Of a DNA stretch of 64,000 nucleotides, positions 42,516 to 54,400 are shown piece by piece. Numbering within the stretch: position 1 is the first letter of the stretch; each line of letters starts with the position of its first letter. The stretch covers positions 1,001,122,906-1,001,186,905 of the forward strand of contig NC_056747.1 of the NCBI RefSeq assembly GCF_019279795.1, written 5' to 3'. The DNA comes from Protopterus annectens. Its lineage: Eukaryota > Chordata > Ceratodontiformes > Protopteridae. The notes beneath the pieces are model-generated. The model was given only the letters and a program-made list of their open reading frames with translations. It had not been told where the DNA came from and ran no database searches. A program made the translations under genes and the position numbers.

Positions 42516-42811
42516 CTGTGTTCTTTTGGGGTTTTTTTTATTCTTTGTTTTATTTTTTCTGCCATTTTTTTGTTTGTTTGTTTTCTTTGTATCACTATGT
42601 AGTTTAAAGCATTGCTTCTATGTCACTGTAGCCAGAAGAACAGATACAGGGATTTGCTCTTGGTCCACTCTTTATGTAGTCCACACAGTACATGTACACC
42701 AATTACATTTTTTAATTTACATAACAGGCATGAGTGCTCACTACTCAGTGACTCTTTTATTGTGGTTTCTCCTGTAAAACTAATGTAATTCTTGTTTTGT
42801 TTCTTTTTTAG

Positions 42812-42894
42812 GTCATAAGTGCAAAAATGGAGAATGCACATTACATTCTGGAAATTGACAATGCCAAGCTTGCTGCCGACGATTTCAGAATGAA
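42812..42894 (+). CDS. Type I keratin, exon 2 (83 bp)
   Basis: Reads VISAKMENAHYILEIDNAKL then AADDFRM plus two bases. 83 bp is the conserved size of exon 2 in type I keratin genes, entering in phase 0 and leaving with two bases of the next codon. Acceptor TTTTTTAG, donor AA|GTAATT. It encodes the coil 1B segment with the IDNAKLAADDFR motif shared by all type I keratins. The next exon (157 bp in other type I genes) was not found before base 64000. Confidence 0.95.
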
Positions 42895-44410
42895 GTAATT
42901 TAAACCTTTATTTATTTTCTTTTAATTCTGCTTTATACATTTTTAAATTATGATTTCATGTACTTTTTATGTATAACTCAAAAGTCAGATACACACTACT
43001 AAGGCTTAATAGAAACCTGGAACAAATTTTGTAAAATACAGTTACACTAGCCAAATGTTTCAGTCATGGGTAAATTATATTTTCATCAGATTTTTTCATA
43101 AGGGGATTACATGGAACACCAGTGCGAAAAAGAAGAGTTGACAGCAAATAAGGACTGCTTGGCCCATCTAGAATTCCCATATCTTGTCCCTTTTGATAAA
43201 CTACAGATTTTACTAAACCAGCACTTTATCACTTTTTCCTCCCCTACAGTACATCAATTATTGTATGCTCATCTCATGGATTTCAAATGTTTTCTCTATC
43301 TTGATGCTACCATGCCTTCAAGAAGAAAATCTGAATCACACAAATCATTCTACATCCTTTCTAGGAAAAACAATCTGTCTCTTGAGTCATCCCCCTTATA
43401 TCTTAAAATTGTGTCCTCTCATTTTCATGTCTGTATTTTTCCGGAAAAAGCAGCTACTTAAACTCAGTGGACTCTCAGTCTACACTAAATTGTCGGAATG
43501 CTTCAGCTGGATGTTTTTTACCAAACTGCTGCACTATGAAAAACTTCAAAAATGAATAAACGTCTTCTCAAATGAATGCTGAAGGAAAAGTAGGGAAATA
43601 AAACCTTAGCTCATTTGCTAAACTGAGTATTTTTTTATTCCAAGAGTGGGAAATTTCTACATTATTATGTTAAGTTGGAGGAATGGGGGCAAAGTTGCCC
43701 ATAATGTCCATGACAGATTTTCATATTTGTCTAAGTTTTCATGGCAGTTTTTCTTATTTGTTTTCGAACTGGGTGAATAGATTAGTGCAAAGACCCTTTT
43801 TAATCAAATCTCAAGCCAAAGGCAAAGACAAGCACTTGTACTATGGTATAAAAGTTTTAAAATGCATAAATTTTGATAAGAGTGGTTAACACTATAGATT
43901 TATGTCATTAAAAGGTATTGCTTGACCTCAGACATCTTAAAAGGGGTAACATTTGCTTTTCTTGGCAACCTACCAGCTGTCAGCTGCCTCCATCTTCTTT
44001 TCTCATTCACTAGACCTATTAGGCCTGCTTTAGCTTCTTCCTGTCTCTGTCTGATCCACACTCTGAGTGGGTAAGGAGACTGAGGACACTTTTGCTGTGT
44101 TATACTGCTGCTGCTAGTAAGTGTTTCTATATAATGCCCAAGCCAACTCACATGGCAGCCTTCCAAGCTCTGTTATAGCTGCCTTCAGGAGGCACACGCA
44201 TGCTTCTATTCATTCACAATTTCATAACTAAGTAGCACACTACTTGCAGCCAAAGTTTGTCATAATTTTCACTCTGCTGTTTCCTCAAAGTGGGCTGCCT
44301 CCTCCCCTCCCCAGATATGTAAACTGGTATCAGCTGATCACTCTGATCTTCCCCCCTGAAGTCCCTGTGCCTTGAGTCAAGCACAAGTTATCTGGGGTAC
44401 AATGACGGCT
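42895..44410. other. Intron 2 sequence, no gene recognised
   Basis: Contains a possible minus-strand LINE 3' tail: reading left from about 43165, GATGGGCCAAGCAGTCCTTATTTGCTGTCAA resembles a common CR1-type 3' UTR, and a CTGATGA...GAAAC motif lies at 43092-43050 on the minus strand. No coding evidence. Confidence 0.4.
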
Positions 44411-44414
44411 TTAG

Positions 44415-46870
44415 CTCTTTGTGCCATGGGCTGAAAGAGGTACAGTTTGATATTGACGTTGCTATTGATAATACATTACCTAGAGAACTATGCGTTTATG
44501 GACGTGATAAATCTAATTGTAAAGATTATATTGATTTTGGATGTAGGGTGTTTAATATTTCATGTATTGAATTAAATACTGAAGTAATGCAAATATTTAT
44601 ACATGGCCTAAATTTATTCCCGTTAATTTATCCAATACATATGTGTCTAAAAAGGAAAGGAAATGCTTATGTTAATTGGGAAGTTATTTTTATATATTAC
44701 TTAAAGTTAATATGGTAGATAGTGTTAAATCATATTGTGAAAAGTTTACTAATGATAGCTTTTACTCCTGTGTCTCTGAACAGGTGTTTTTTGATTAAGA
44801 AAACACTTATTTGCAAGTTCATCTAAGTAGTATCTTTGAGTTTATACCCTCCTTTCAGAATAGTAAGCTTAACCATTTTGTAGATATGTTGAATTTGTTG
44901 TCATTTATGCTTTTAATGATTTTAATCATGACAAAAAGTTGAAAATAAATAATTTATTCAAAAAAGGTACTACAATATCATTCCTGTTTGGTAATTCAGC
45001 CTTCATACCATGGCTAGAGTATTGCTGTCATGAGTAACCTGCAGTATGAACAAATGACTTATGAACACTTACACAGGACTATTACTTATGGTAAGGATGA
45101 CAGAGAAGCATATCACTAGGCAAAGTCATATCTTTTTGATTTTATAAATAAAGGTAGATGACTTCTATTTTTCCGATCAAGATTGCACTAGTTTGATAAA
45201 GATGCATACATCTCCAGGTAGGACTATCATATCGGGCTGTGCCACTTTCATAGAAAATATTGGAAAAGTGATTAGTAGTTACCTTATGACTCTTGCTATG
45301 AAGTTTCCATCATATATTAAATATACTATTGATTTAATAATAACTTAAATTACATAATTTTGTCTGATGATTATTATTAAATGGCAATCCATGTTCATAG
45401 TTTATATAATAGCATTAAACACAACTTTGGTTTGTATTATGTGGGTTTTTAGGAGAAAATGCTAAGGCAAATTTTATTAAACAATTAGTTCATGTTTTAC
45501 TAACATTTTTTTCTGATAAGGAGTAGTATCAGAAAAAGTCTGGCACATTGACGGAGACTAGTTTTATCCCTGATTATAGAAATGTATTTATGGCACTGGT
45601 GGAAAATATCTTTTTTTTGTACAGCAGGTAGTCATATACCACTGTTATACTAATGAAATTTTATGTAATTGCAAAGGAAGCAGTCATCTGGTAGTCCTGT
45701 TTTCAGTACTAGTGAAATAACATATTTGGTCTTTTGTTTGCTTGCAGTGTTAATAATTATCATTTTTTTGGGGATCTGACTTTAATAGGTACTCCTGGAA
45801 AGCAAGTTAATTCTACTTTATATAGGAAACCTACTGCCTCTAACATGTCGCTATTAAGAAGGTGTCATCCCACACATTTATGGTATATCGGTTCAAGAGC
45901 TGGATTTTGTTATCTCTGAAACTAGTGTACTTATTAAATAACATTTAAAATATGCAGGATATACAAAACACTTATAATAACATTTCCTGGATGTCTAGAC
46001 AACAGGATCTGGTCCATTCAGAGACTAATATATAAAAGAAGGTTTTGTTCGTGAGCAACAACATATTAATAATGGTGTTTGTTCTGAGATATTATTTTTT
46101 GTTGAGCATGATACATGAAAAGATATGTTGGCCTATTACATTAAAAGTGTTGAAAATACATTATTAGTAATTGACATAAGAAATCTTTTGGGCAAATACC
46201 ATTTCATTGGCTTACAAAAGAAGAAAAATGTTAAGACCACAGCCTCTATAAAAATACAAATTGTATTGTTGTAAATGTGCAGATGATACACATGGATACT
46301 TCTGTGGTGTTCACTATAGTTGTTTCTGCATTGTTACAGATTTTGGTATAACTAATGGTAGGAAAGCATACCTGTGATGACCGTTAGGGTGATTTATGCT
46401 TTTAGATGTCCCTGTTGTCTGGTGTATATATAGGAAAGAATGAAAGAAAATTTAACATCAGACTACAGAAACATATATGTGACATTAAAAGTATTAAATA
46501 AAGCAGCGCATTGCGTCTTGTTTTTATCAAAGACATAGCAGTAATATGTACTTTTTAAAAGCTACAATTTCAAAACAAGTAGTAATCAATGAAAGAGAAG
46601 GGCATAATCTAAAAGATTATTAATATATAAAATAGACTTGTTTTATTTTCAAATGTAACACTCTACATCCTTCACTGCTAAATAATGAGTGCTCTTTGTG
46701 TCTAATTATTTATGTATCAGTTCATTAATCTGTTATTCTGTTTGTTCATTGGTTGTAATGTTTTCATGTTATATTATTTGTTTTAATATTTTTTTCTTCT
46801 GAGAAATCATTAGCCAAGGTACCAGCATCGAAAGTTTTAATAAACTGTTGAATCCAACTGTCATTTTTGC
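44415..46870 (+). mobile_element. Old Penelope-like element E
   Basis: Heavily decayed but long. NLFPLIYPIHMC near 44610-44645 fits the N-terminal block before the RT. A STLYRKPTASNMSLLRRCHP block (45810-45870) is the diagnostic RT-thumb motif. A CGKC-like pair lies near 46265-46320, and the GIY-YIG part is hardly recognisable. It ends with a hammerhead relic (46797-46845: CTGAgaAA-like, CCAAGGTACCAGCATCGAAAG) and AATAAA. More than ten breaks. The oldest PLE in the window. Confidence 0.65.
46797..46850 (+). ncRNA. Relic of a hammerhead, PLE E
   Basis: A decayed CTGATGA-like start followed by TTAGCCAAGGTACCAGCAT and a good CGAAAG. Position just before AATAAA matches the other PLEs. Not expected to be active. 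Confidence 0.3.
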
Positions 46871-47940
46871 ATGTTTTATTTGTTTTCCTCTAGTTTTTGT
46901 ATTATAGCAGTAGGAGTTAAGCCTAGAATTAACAGCAGTACATGTTAATGATGAAAGTAGACATTCTTCATAAAATGAGTTCTGTAGAATTTTACTTCTT
47001 AGTACTGAAGTTCTTACAACCCTACCAACACTGGCCTTTATGTAAACATTTAAATATTACTTTTGCATCAGCATTCTACCTGCTTTAGTCAGAAACATAC
47101 ATGCTGAGTTTTTACAGTGTTTCTTTATATGGTAACTGGAGAAGACTGAGCATTCCTTTTGCAGCCTCACTGTGTACTTCTTCTGTCATGTTTCTGTCCT
47201 TCTGGAAATGAGGTCTGACAACTGTAGTTCTATTTTTTTTCATAGTGACAGAAAATGACCAAAATCATAAATGCCAATATTAAAAATGATAAGTTCAAAA
47301 CAGCTTATGTTGTCTAGTGCTTAATACGATTAACAGTATCGTCAACGTAAAAGTACTTTTATAAGTGAAGAAAGTTCTTTGTATACTCTACTTTCAACAT
47401 TTCTGTGTTTATATCACCCTTCTGCTGTTGTTCAACCTCAAATCAAATAGATTTTTTTCTGACCATGCATTTTCTTTTCCATGATAAGGTGCAATGCTGA
47501 AGCAAAAGATAATAGTCGCACAGGCATGGGGGCATAGGGTCTGACATGTAAGATAAGGGGGGTATCTCCCTTGGAACAAACTGCAGGAATTTAGTAATAT
47601 TTCTTCAAAGGGGCCTATGCAACAGAGGTATTCCAGTTATGCTCTATTTTTGTAGTGATCCTGAGAGCAGAGCTCATTCTGTGTCTTTTGAGTAGCGATA
47701 TAGCTGTAACTCCAGCATATCATGAATTGTTCAATACATAATTCTGAAGTGAAAAAGGTTAAAACCACATTCATTTAAGAACACAGTAGAAAACTACTGA
47801 ATACCATCATTTAACTAGTTAACTGTCCTATCAACCAAAGTTCTTCATGTAACATTATTAAACAGTTTTTGGTATAAATATCCCTAGCATTTGGGTATGC
47901 CTAGGCTGTGACAAATGCTTGAAAGGGCAAAAAATACAAA
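46870..47940. other. No gene recognised (intron 2)
   Basis: AT-rich; may include the decayed 3' end of the minus-strand CR1 fragment to its right. Nothing firm. Confidence 0.45.
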
Positions 47941-47944
47941 GTGT

Positions 47945-48740
47945 ACCTATAATGTTTGTTTGTATTATGACATCAAGCATCTTTCTGGAATTCTTAGATG
48001 AAAGTGATAATATGGTCTGATTATTTATGACTTAAGGTTTTTAGAACATTGTAAGTCTGCAGGTATCATGAGCCCTTTTGAGAATGGCACACTGTACTAT
48101 GAGATCTCATGACCTGTTAACCTCAAAACATGAAACAGAAGAATGATAAGATATTGTAATGTATTAATAATGCTTCTTTCTATCCATTTTAGTACTCCAC
48201 CTGCTTTTCTGTCACACTAACACAATGCTTGTTTACCTTTAGATCAAATAATGTGAGTAACCCCAGGGTTTTTTTCTGTTTTTATTGTTATTGATGCTTC
48301 TCCTCCCATTTTTTATTCTCCTTTTAAAGGTTAATGCCACCCAAGCTGCATTATTTTGTAGTATTATCAATTAATTTAAACTGCCATTCTTTACTCATTT
48401 ACTGTAGTCTTGGCATGTTTCTCTGTGTTCTTTCTATACCTTTTTGTTTATTCTCATTTTGGATCTTTTTATATAATCAAGAAAAAGGCACACCTTAAGT
48501 AGGGCTAGAAAGGACAACTCCCAGTCCTGAACCTGTGGTACTGTAGTCATTACAATGCTTTCCTGAGTGTATTCCTTAGCTATAATTATTTGTGTAATTT
48601 TTGTCTGGCCATAATTTTATCCATGCTACCACAGTAGGATCTATTAAAACAGCCTCTTATTTGTTCACCAACGTTTTATATGGTAAGGTGTTAAAGGCCT
48701 CATAGAATAGAATTAAAGGAAAAAGGCTGCTTTATGAATA
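47945..48740 (-). pseudogene. Old CR1 LINE RT fragment, minus strand
   Basis: Minus-strand reading with breaks: EAFNTLPYKTLVNK then TVVAWIKLWPD (the AFDxVPHxxL...VxxWIxxWL block, 48720-48610), SGLGVVLSS where TSGVPQGSVLGP is expected (~48520), KEWQFKLI (~48390), LGLLTLFDLKVNKHCVSVTE (~48270-48210). The order is that of a CR1 RT. Very decayed. Confidence 0.7.
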
Positions 48741-48774
48741 GAGTACATAGTTACACATTTAAAAGACTACCTTC

Positions 48775-48965
48775 AGTAGCTCAACAGGTAGTATACTCAG
48801 TTTTGATGTAGAAGTCTGTGGATTCTAATCCCATGCTAGGAGTGTGCTCTCCTTAGAATGAGACGTTAAACTGATGCTTCATCTGCCTGAATTGGTCATA
48901 GCACAACTGGATGAAAAAGATATGACACATAATAAAAATAGTAGGGATCCCTTATTTATATACAA
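48775..48965 (+). mobile_element. tRNA-derived SINE
   Basis: AGTAGCTCAACAGGTAG (A-box-like) and GTGGATTCTAATCCCAT (B-box-like) about 40 bases apart, then a body with GAATGAGACGTTAAACTGATG and a tail GAAAAAGATATGACAC...AGTAGGGATCCC. The body pattern GAGACGTTAAAC is common in vertebrate SINEs. Family name not certain. Confidence 0.65.
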
Positions 48966-50094
48966 AAAGAACATATTTACAAATATTTACAAATGTATAA
49001 ATATATAGGTATACAAATCTGTTTATGCATATTTATAATTTCCTTTAGAATCATACTAAATTTTCATCCATATTAGACATTCACTCATTTTTTCCATAAC
49101 CAGCATATCATTTTACTTATTAGTGTTGCCAAAGCCCATTTACCATTAAATATAATTTCATCTATACCATCATTCCATATAACCCACATTACATAAAATA
49201 ACATTCTTGGATCTTGGAGTAGGTCAAAAACTATGACTTTAAGGAGGGTGTGGGGTGCAGCCCACCACGTGGGTGTGTTTGGTTTAGGCAGATTTAGTTC
49301 CATTTGGTTGCAGGGCAATTATTTGTTTGACCTTTAAGATTCAGTAAATCGTGGAAGTGAATTTCACTAAATACATGTTGACAATGTAGTATCCAATGCA
49401 ATGGTGTTTTGATGGTATAATACAGACCAATTTCAACTGCCTCCCCTTATCCTAAAAAAAAGAAAAAGAAAAAAAAAGACTTCTTCTATAAAAGTAATCT
49501 GTTTCAGTTCTATACATACCTGTTTTGTAAATCCATGATTTTTTTCCCAAAGTTTTAACTTACCACATTTTATAACTTCTTACATTTTTCTTATATCATT
49601 TCCTTACTTCTTACACTTGCATCCTAAACTACCACTAATACCTTCTATTATTATAATTTTCATATTTATCACTATGTCGTCTAAAACCTGATGAAATAAC
49701 CTTTCCCTTTCTTTACAATTAGTAAAAGCATATAGTGTTATAGTCCTATACACTTGTACTTGCCATTTTAAATCTGCAATGGTTAAACTTCCCATTTTTT
49801 GCTAAAGTTACATCTAATATCTTTACTGTGTTTCTACAAAATATGACTATTCCAAAATATCTCCAATTTTCCAAATTCTAGATTATCTTTCCTTCCCATA
49901 GTTTCTCTGCTTGTAATCCTACTTCTTTTCTTAGCAAATCTCATGTCTTCTAATATAATCTACATCAAAAGTGTTAACCACTCCAAAATCCATTTTCTTC
50001 CTAATATTCTTAATACTATTCACATTTACATAAATCACTCTGAAATTGTCCTTTTCCCTTTATTCATGATTTCATACATTCATGGCTAATTACT

Positions 50095-50215
50095 AAGCTA
50101 GCTTTCTTAACAGGCAATTTGAAGCCTAGCCAATTTCTCTGCCAAAGGTGAGATTCAATCATTCTACCTTGTGTTTGGAAGTCAAACACCTTAACCATTA
50201 TACCAACCCCCAATA
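50095..50215 (-). mobile_element. tRNA-derived SINE (family T), minus strand
   Basis: Minus reads GGTTGGTATAATGGTTAAGG, GACTTCCAAACACAAGGT, GATTGAATCTCACC (B-box-like), then AATTGGCTAGGCTTCAAATT and AGCTAGCTTAGTAATTA. Matches the plus-strand copy at 50654-50795 along its length. Confidence 0.75.
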
Positions 50216-50653
50216 ACTAGCTGTACATATTCTTTTTCATCCATTTTGTTTCTTTTTTCCTTTTGTTCATTCATTTAAGTTTTCTTTTTCTTTCCTTTAA
50301 CCTTTGACCAATGGAATTATTTTCTTCTTTTACAATTTCCAAATTCATGTCTTCTTCGTCACTAATTTCGGGACCTTCTAATTTGTCCTCTGTATTATTT
50401 TTTCCCATCAAATCTTTCTTTTGTTTTTACTACTTCTGAAATTTCTCCTCTTTGTTCATTTCCTTCTCTTTCTTTTTTCCTTACTCTTATTTTCATTTTT
50501 GCAGTCCATCTATAAATGTCAAATTTTGTTCTATTTATAACATTTCAATTCACATTTTGCATCATGTCCCATTTCCCCATAAATATAACATTTTATTTTT
50601 ATCACAGTTACTTATAAAATGTTGTTCTTGTCCAAAAAATTCCACTAAACATG

Positions 50654-50795
50654 TTATGGGTGGCTTAAAGGGTAAAGTGTTTGCCTTACAAACACAAGGT
50701 GCAGGGTTTGAATCTCACATGGGATAATTGGCTAAGCTTGAAATGGCTTGCAAGGGCAGTTAGCTTAGTACTAACCTATGAACCTATGGGTTAAC
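50654..50795 (+). mobile_element. tRNA-derived SINE (family T), plus strand
   Basis: GGGTGGCTTAAAGGGTAAAG (A box region), TTGCCTTACAAACACAAGG (anticodon-arm region), CAGGGTTTGAATCTCAC (B box), then body GATAATTGGCTAAGCTT and the tail TAGTACTAACCTATGAACCTATG. The tail also ends two LINE copies at 56945 and 60655. Confidence 0.8.
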
Positions 50796-51214
50796 CCCAG
50801 TATTTATGACACCCTTATTCCCCTCCACATTTATCATGCTTGTTATATGTATATTTTTTTCTCTTTCTATTTGTAACACAGTATTACAATCCCATCCAGC
50901 AGTCCATAAACCCTTTTTGTCACAAATCTTTGCAATGTCCAGTACTTCTTTATATAAAGTTTTCAAACACCCTTATAAAGTATGTCTTTCCACCTCTGTT
51001 CAAAATTGTATATGAATTTTCTTTTTTGTTTCCTGTTAAATGCTTTTATCACATAAAGATTCCATGGGTTACAATCTTTCTTTTTTCATATTCTTTAAGA
51101 AAATGTTCCATTGAAAAGATGTTTTCATATATAATGTCATAAAATGTTACTATGTTAATAAGAATAAATGCTCTTGCATTGTGTGTTTTTATACCCAAAT
51201 GAGCTATTAAATTG

Positions 51215-51438
51215 TTGTAATCCCAAACGTGTTGTAGTCAGCAAAGCAGACAACTGAGCCAATGGAAAACATTTATTAAAGTAAAACACAAAAATAGTTA
51301 AGCACTTTCATCCGTCCATGGACTTCAGAACTAACAAATTATTAAAAAAAACTATTTTTGTGTTTTACTTAAATAAATATTTTTTTTCCATTGGATCAGT
51401 TGCCTGCTTTGCTGACTATGACACTTTTGGGATTACAA
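51215..51438. repeat. 224-bp palindrome built of PLE-like tails
   Basis: Left arm 51215-51299 and right arm 51350-51438 are inverted copies, about nine tenths identical, sharing TTGTAATCCCAAA, AGTCAGCAAAGCAG, CAACTGA and GTAAAACACAAAAATAGTT. The 50-base loop holds, on the minus strand, a hammerhead-like motif. Read outward from the loop on either strand, each arm looks like sequence downstream of a PLE hammerhead, including TTTTAC and AATAAAT. Confidence 0.85.
51299..51335 (-). ncRNA. Hammerhead-like motif in the palindrome loop
   Basis: Minus strand: GTT, CTGAAG (CTGATGA lacking two bases), GTCC/GGAC hairpin, GGAT, GAAA, GTGC, TT, AAC. AAC pairs with GTT before the core, as in the PLE hammerheads. 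The shortened CTGA core probably makes it inactive. Confidence 0.45.
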
Positions 51439-52034
51439 GTTTTTCTTGGTGTCGTTCGTGTTATACTTTTTTGATTACCAGCTATTAAATTGTTCCATAC
51501 TTCATACCTGTCAATTTCTTTGACTTCTTTACTTTGAATCCTCACTATGTACTTCTGTTTCTTTTTTTTTTTATTTTCTTCTGCTGTATTTTCTACTGCT
51601 CTCCTTTAGCCTTGTTTCACTTTCAAGGTATATTTTTCTTTTCCCTCTCACCATTATTCTTCAGGATTGTCTCTCCATCCTCCTTTTGTATTTTCTCCAT
51701 AATTTATTAGCAGGAAATGTCTCCTTCATTTTCTGTCTCATTCTGCATCACCATTTTTAAATAAATCATCCCACAAGCCTCCTGACTGAAGGGTTGTAAT
51801 TATAAATCTATCATTTGCCAACTCATCTCCATCAGACAGATTTCTTTAAAACATCTCCTCAGAATCTCCAGTCTCAATATTTGGTTTCTCCTCTATTTCT
51901 CTCACTACTCCATTATCTCCTTCTCTCTCCATCTGTGTCCCTGTTTCCCTGGGCCACCTCTGCACCTGGAACAGAAGCAGGAAGTAAACCTACAAAATGG
52001 GTCCCACTCACAACAATGATGAATAATATTTACC

Positions 52035-52145
52035 CAACATCCAGGCCAAATTTCTCATAGTCAGTATGAATACTACCTCAGTTCTTCATTAAAAAGAGGC
52101 CATTGGCCTAGTGGGACTAATTCAGTTAACAGAGTATAAATAAAA
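52035..52145 (+). mobile_element. SINE/LINE tail fragment
   Basis: CAACATCCAGGCCAAATTTCTC, then GAGGCCATTGGCCTAGTGGG and ATTCAGTTAACAGAGTATAAATAAA. The end resembles the 3' end of the LINE at 28990-29040 (AATCCAGTTAACAAATGTCAATAAATAAA). Confidence 0.5.
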
Positions 52146-52389
52146 GAAGTAGTACAAGGAAGCTAACAAAAGTGCACCAAATATAGTAAGGCTATCAAAG
52201 GCTAACACTGAAATGAAGTGATTACATGGATGAATAAGGAAACAAGGGCTGTTTTACAGATGTTAGTTAGTTAGTTTGTTTGCTGGCCAGATGGGCTGCA
52301 GGAGATCCTCAACAGATTATTGACTAGCGCAGAAGTGTTAGAGGATTATGGCACCAATATACAAGATACATGGAGCAAATACAATCCAA

Positions 52390-53835
52390 GGAACTACAGG
52401 CCTCATAGCTTAAGAACAGTGGTTGGGAAAGAACTTTAGAAAGAGGTTATGTGCCCAGATAATGAAGAGAATGGTTGGTTGTTTCAATAACTAAGAGGGG
52501 TAACACAATAGCTGTTGAGAATTATAGACCTATTAGTCTGATGAGTATACTGGGAAAAATTTTTGAGCAGGTCATTAGTAAATATTTATATTGGATACAT
52601 TGGGTTCATGTTTAGACATAACCAGACATGGATTTACCCATTAAAGATCCAGTAGGCCAAATTTATTATCATTTCCCTAACCACTATGAGAGACATTGAA
52701 CAATGAGTTATCTGTAGATGCCATCTGTTTGGATATCGCTAAAGCAATTGACACTAACCCTCTTGACAAAGTAATATTACAAATGCTGCAACTGATCTGA
52801 ATCACTGTGTGATAAGAACTGGTTATGTTTTAGAAGTAGTAAAGTTCATTTGGGCAGTACTTTATACAAATCTATTTTTTTTTCTGGAGTACCTCAGGGC
52901 TCTGTTTTAGGGCCAGTTTTATTTGGAGTTTTTATGATATTGTTTTCTATACCTGAAGGGATTTAGATTAGTAAGTATGCTGATAACTCTAAGATAGGGT
53001 CAGTTGTTACTACACCTGAGGATCGCAGTAAAGTCCAGGGGTTGCTCGGATGAATTGTACACATGGTCATCTGTTAATAATATGGAATTTAATATAAAAA
53101 TAAAAACTTGTGTTCTTCATTTTGGTAGTAATAATATGTTCTGTCCTTATGCACTGAAAAACATCACTGTGTACGTAATAAGTAATGTTAAGGATTTAGG
53201 AAAAAAGCTGATTGTGACTTAAATTTAGATTTATAGCTTATGAATATTGTTAGAAGTTGTTATCTAGAGATTAAGAATATTTTAGGAACTTTTATAAGGA
53301 CAGGGAAATTTTAGTATGACTATTTAAAACCACAGTAAGACCTGTGATAGAATATGCTGGGTATGTTTGTATGTTTAATTCATTATTGACTGAAAGATTG
53401 GAAATGATACAGAATTTTTATACCTAACAAATAAAATGTTTTAGGTATAAAGATAGATTTGTGGAGATTTCTTTATTCTCAGTAAGCTGTAGTTTATTTA
53501 GGGCTGATTTAGTTTGTCTGTATATGTGTTTTAAACAGGTAAGTATGGGTTTAACAGAAAAAAAAAAACTATCATCAGGAAGGAACTAGAATTATTTGTT
53601 GGTAATCCCTAAATGTAAAAGCAAAGTTTTGGGCAATTTTTTTCATTTTAAAGCTGCTTGCTGGTGGAATTCTTTGCCTCTTAGAATAAAAAATGGCTAT
53701 AATTTCTTTATTTAAAAATGCATTAGTACTGGAATGATAGAGTTTATAATATTAGACTGATAGGAGTCAGGCTCCATGAAGGTTTATTAGGACCATATTC
53801 TGAAGTATGGAACATTGAACACTGAACACAGGAGA
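52390..53835 (+). pseudogene. CR1-type LINE RT remnant, plus strand
   Basis: NYRPISLMSILGKIFEQVIS (52519-52580), a decayed fingers segment, FSGVPQGSVLGPVLFGVF (52883-52935), KYADNSKIGSVV (YADD as YADN, ~52975), IEYAGYVCMFNS (53345), FRADLVCLYMCFKQ (~53500) and LHEGLLGPYSEVWN at the end. About ten breaks. It may use the SINE-like tail at 52035 only by chance proximity. Confidence 0.75.
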
Positions 53836-53839
53836 ACGC

Positions 53840-54400
53840 TTCCATATAGAATGTATTACCCTTTAAAGAGAATTTTATCATATTTTTTTTTAACATAAAG
53901 TAGTATTCCCCCTTAAACATTTTACTAATATTGGAAGTTTCCTATCAGGAACAGCTATTTAAGAAATTGGCTTATTATTGATTATTTGGGACTGTTTTTG
54001 TCAATAAAATGTACTGTTTTGAGAAATTTTATTTGAAGTGTAAAATGTAATGGTCAGGAAGTGTTTTTCAGGGCTGGAAATGTTTTTGGTGTTGTTTGTG
54101 CTTCCGTACACTTCATGTCAACTTTCCTTCATTACTTGATTTCTTTCAGAGAAAAGAACTTAAGTGTGCTGAAAGGAATTTTTGTATATTGTGTGTGCTT
54201 TTACTTTTACTTTGCATGGGTATGTGTAAGTGTGCGTGTGCTTCTTCTGAACACTTGTCTGACAACGTACCTTCCACCAGACTATTTCCATTAGCACTGA
54301 CCAGCAATCAGGCTTCTTCATTGGCTACAGCATGGATACTTACTGACATCATTCTGTTTCTTATCTTGCTCTATGTAAAAAGAAAAAAAATAGAAGAAGG
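53840..54400. other. No gene recognised
   Basis: AT-rich, with short overlapping plus-strand frames without domains. Confidence 0.5.

Larger units (their letters stand above)
33829..42811 (+). other. Intron 1 of the keratin gene (8,983 bp)
   Basis: Donor GTAAGA after exon 1, acceptor TTCTTTTTTAG before exon 2; the pyrimidine tract is clear. It is filled with a hAT-like MITE, CR1, I/Jockey-like and RTE-like LINE pieces, AT and GT microsatellites and PLE A. Mammalian type I keratin first introns are usually far shorter, so the growth is due to transposons. Confidence 0.9.
49050..52000 (-). pseudogene. Possible decayed L1/Tx1-type LINE, minus strand
   Basis: Strand asymmetry (T/C-rich on plus, so A-rich in minus sense) over nearly 3 kb, with minus frames such as VQVYRTITLYAFTNCKERER followed by LFHQVLDDIVINMKIIIIEG (49795-49604), which resemble the 'YRxxNVYAP...' and 'viGGDFN' parts of an AP endonuclease. 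Two SINEs and a palindrome are inserted. I could not find the RT motifs, so the call is weak. Confidence 0.35.

Noticed and set aside
43050-43092. Minus-strand CTGATGA...GAAAC as a further hammerhead
   Set aside because: The segment between core blocks does not form a convincing stem II; probably a LINE tail.
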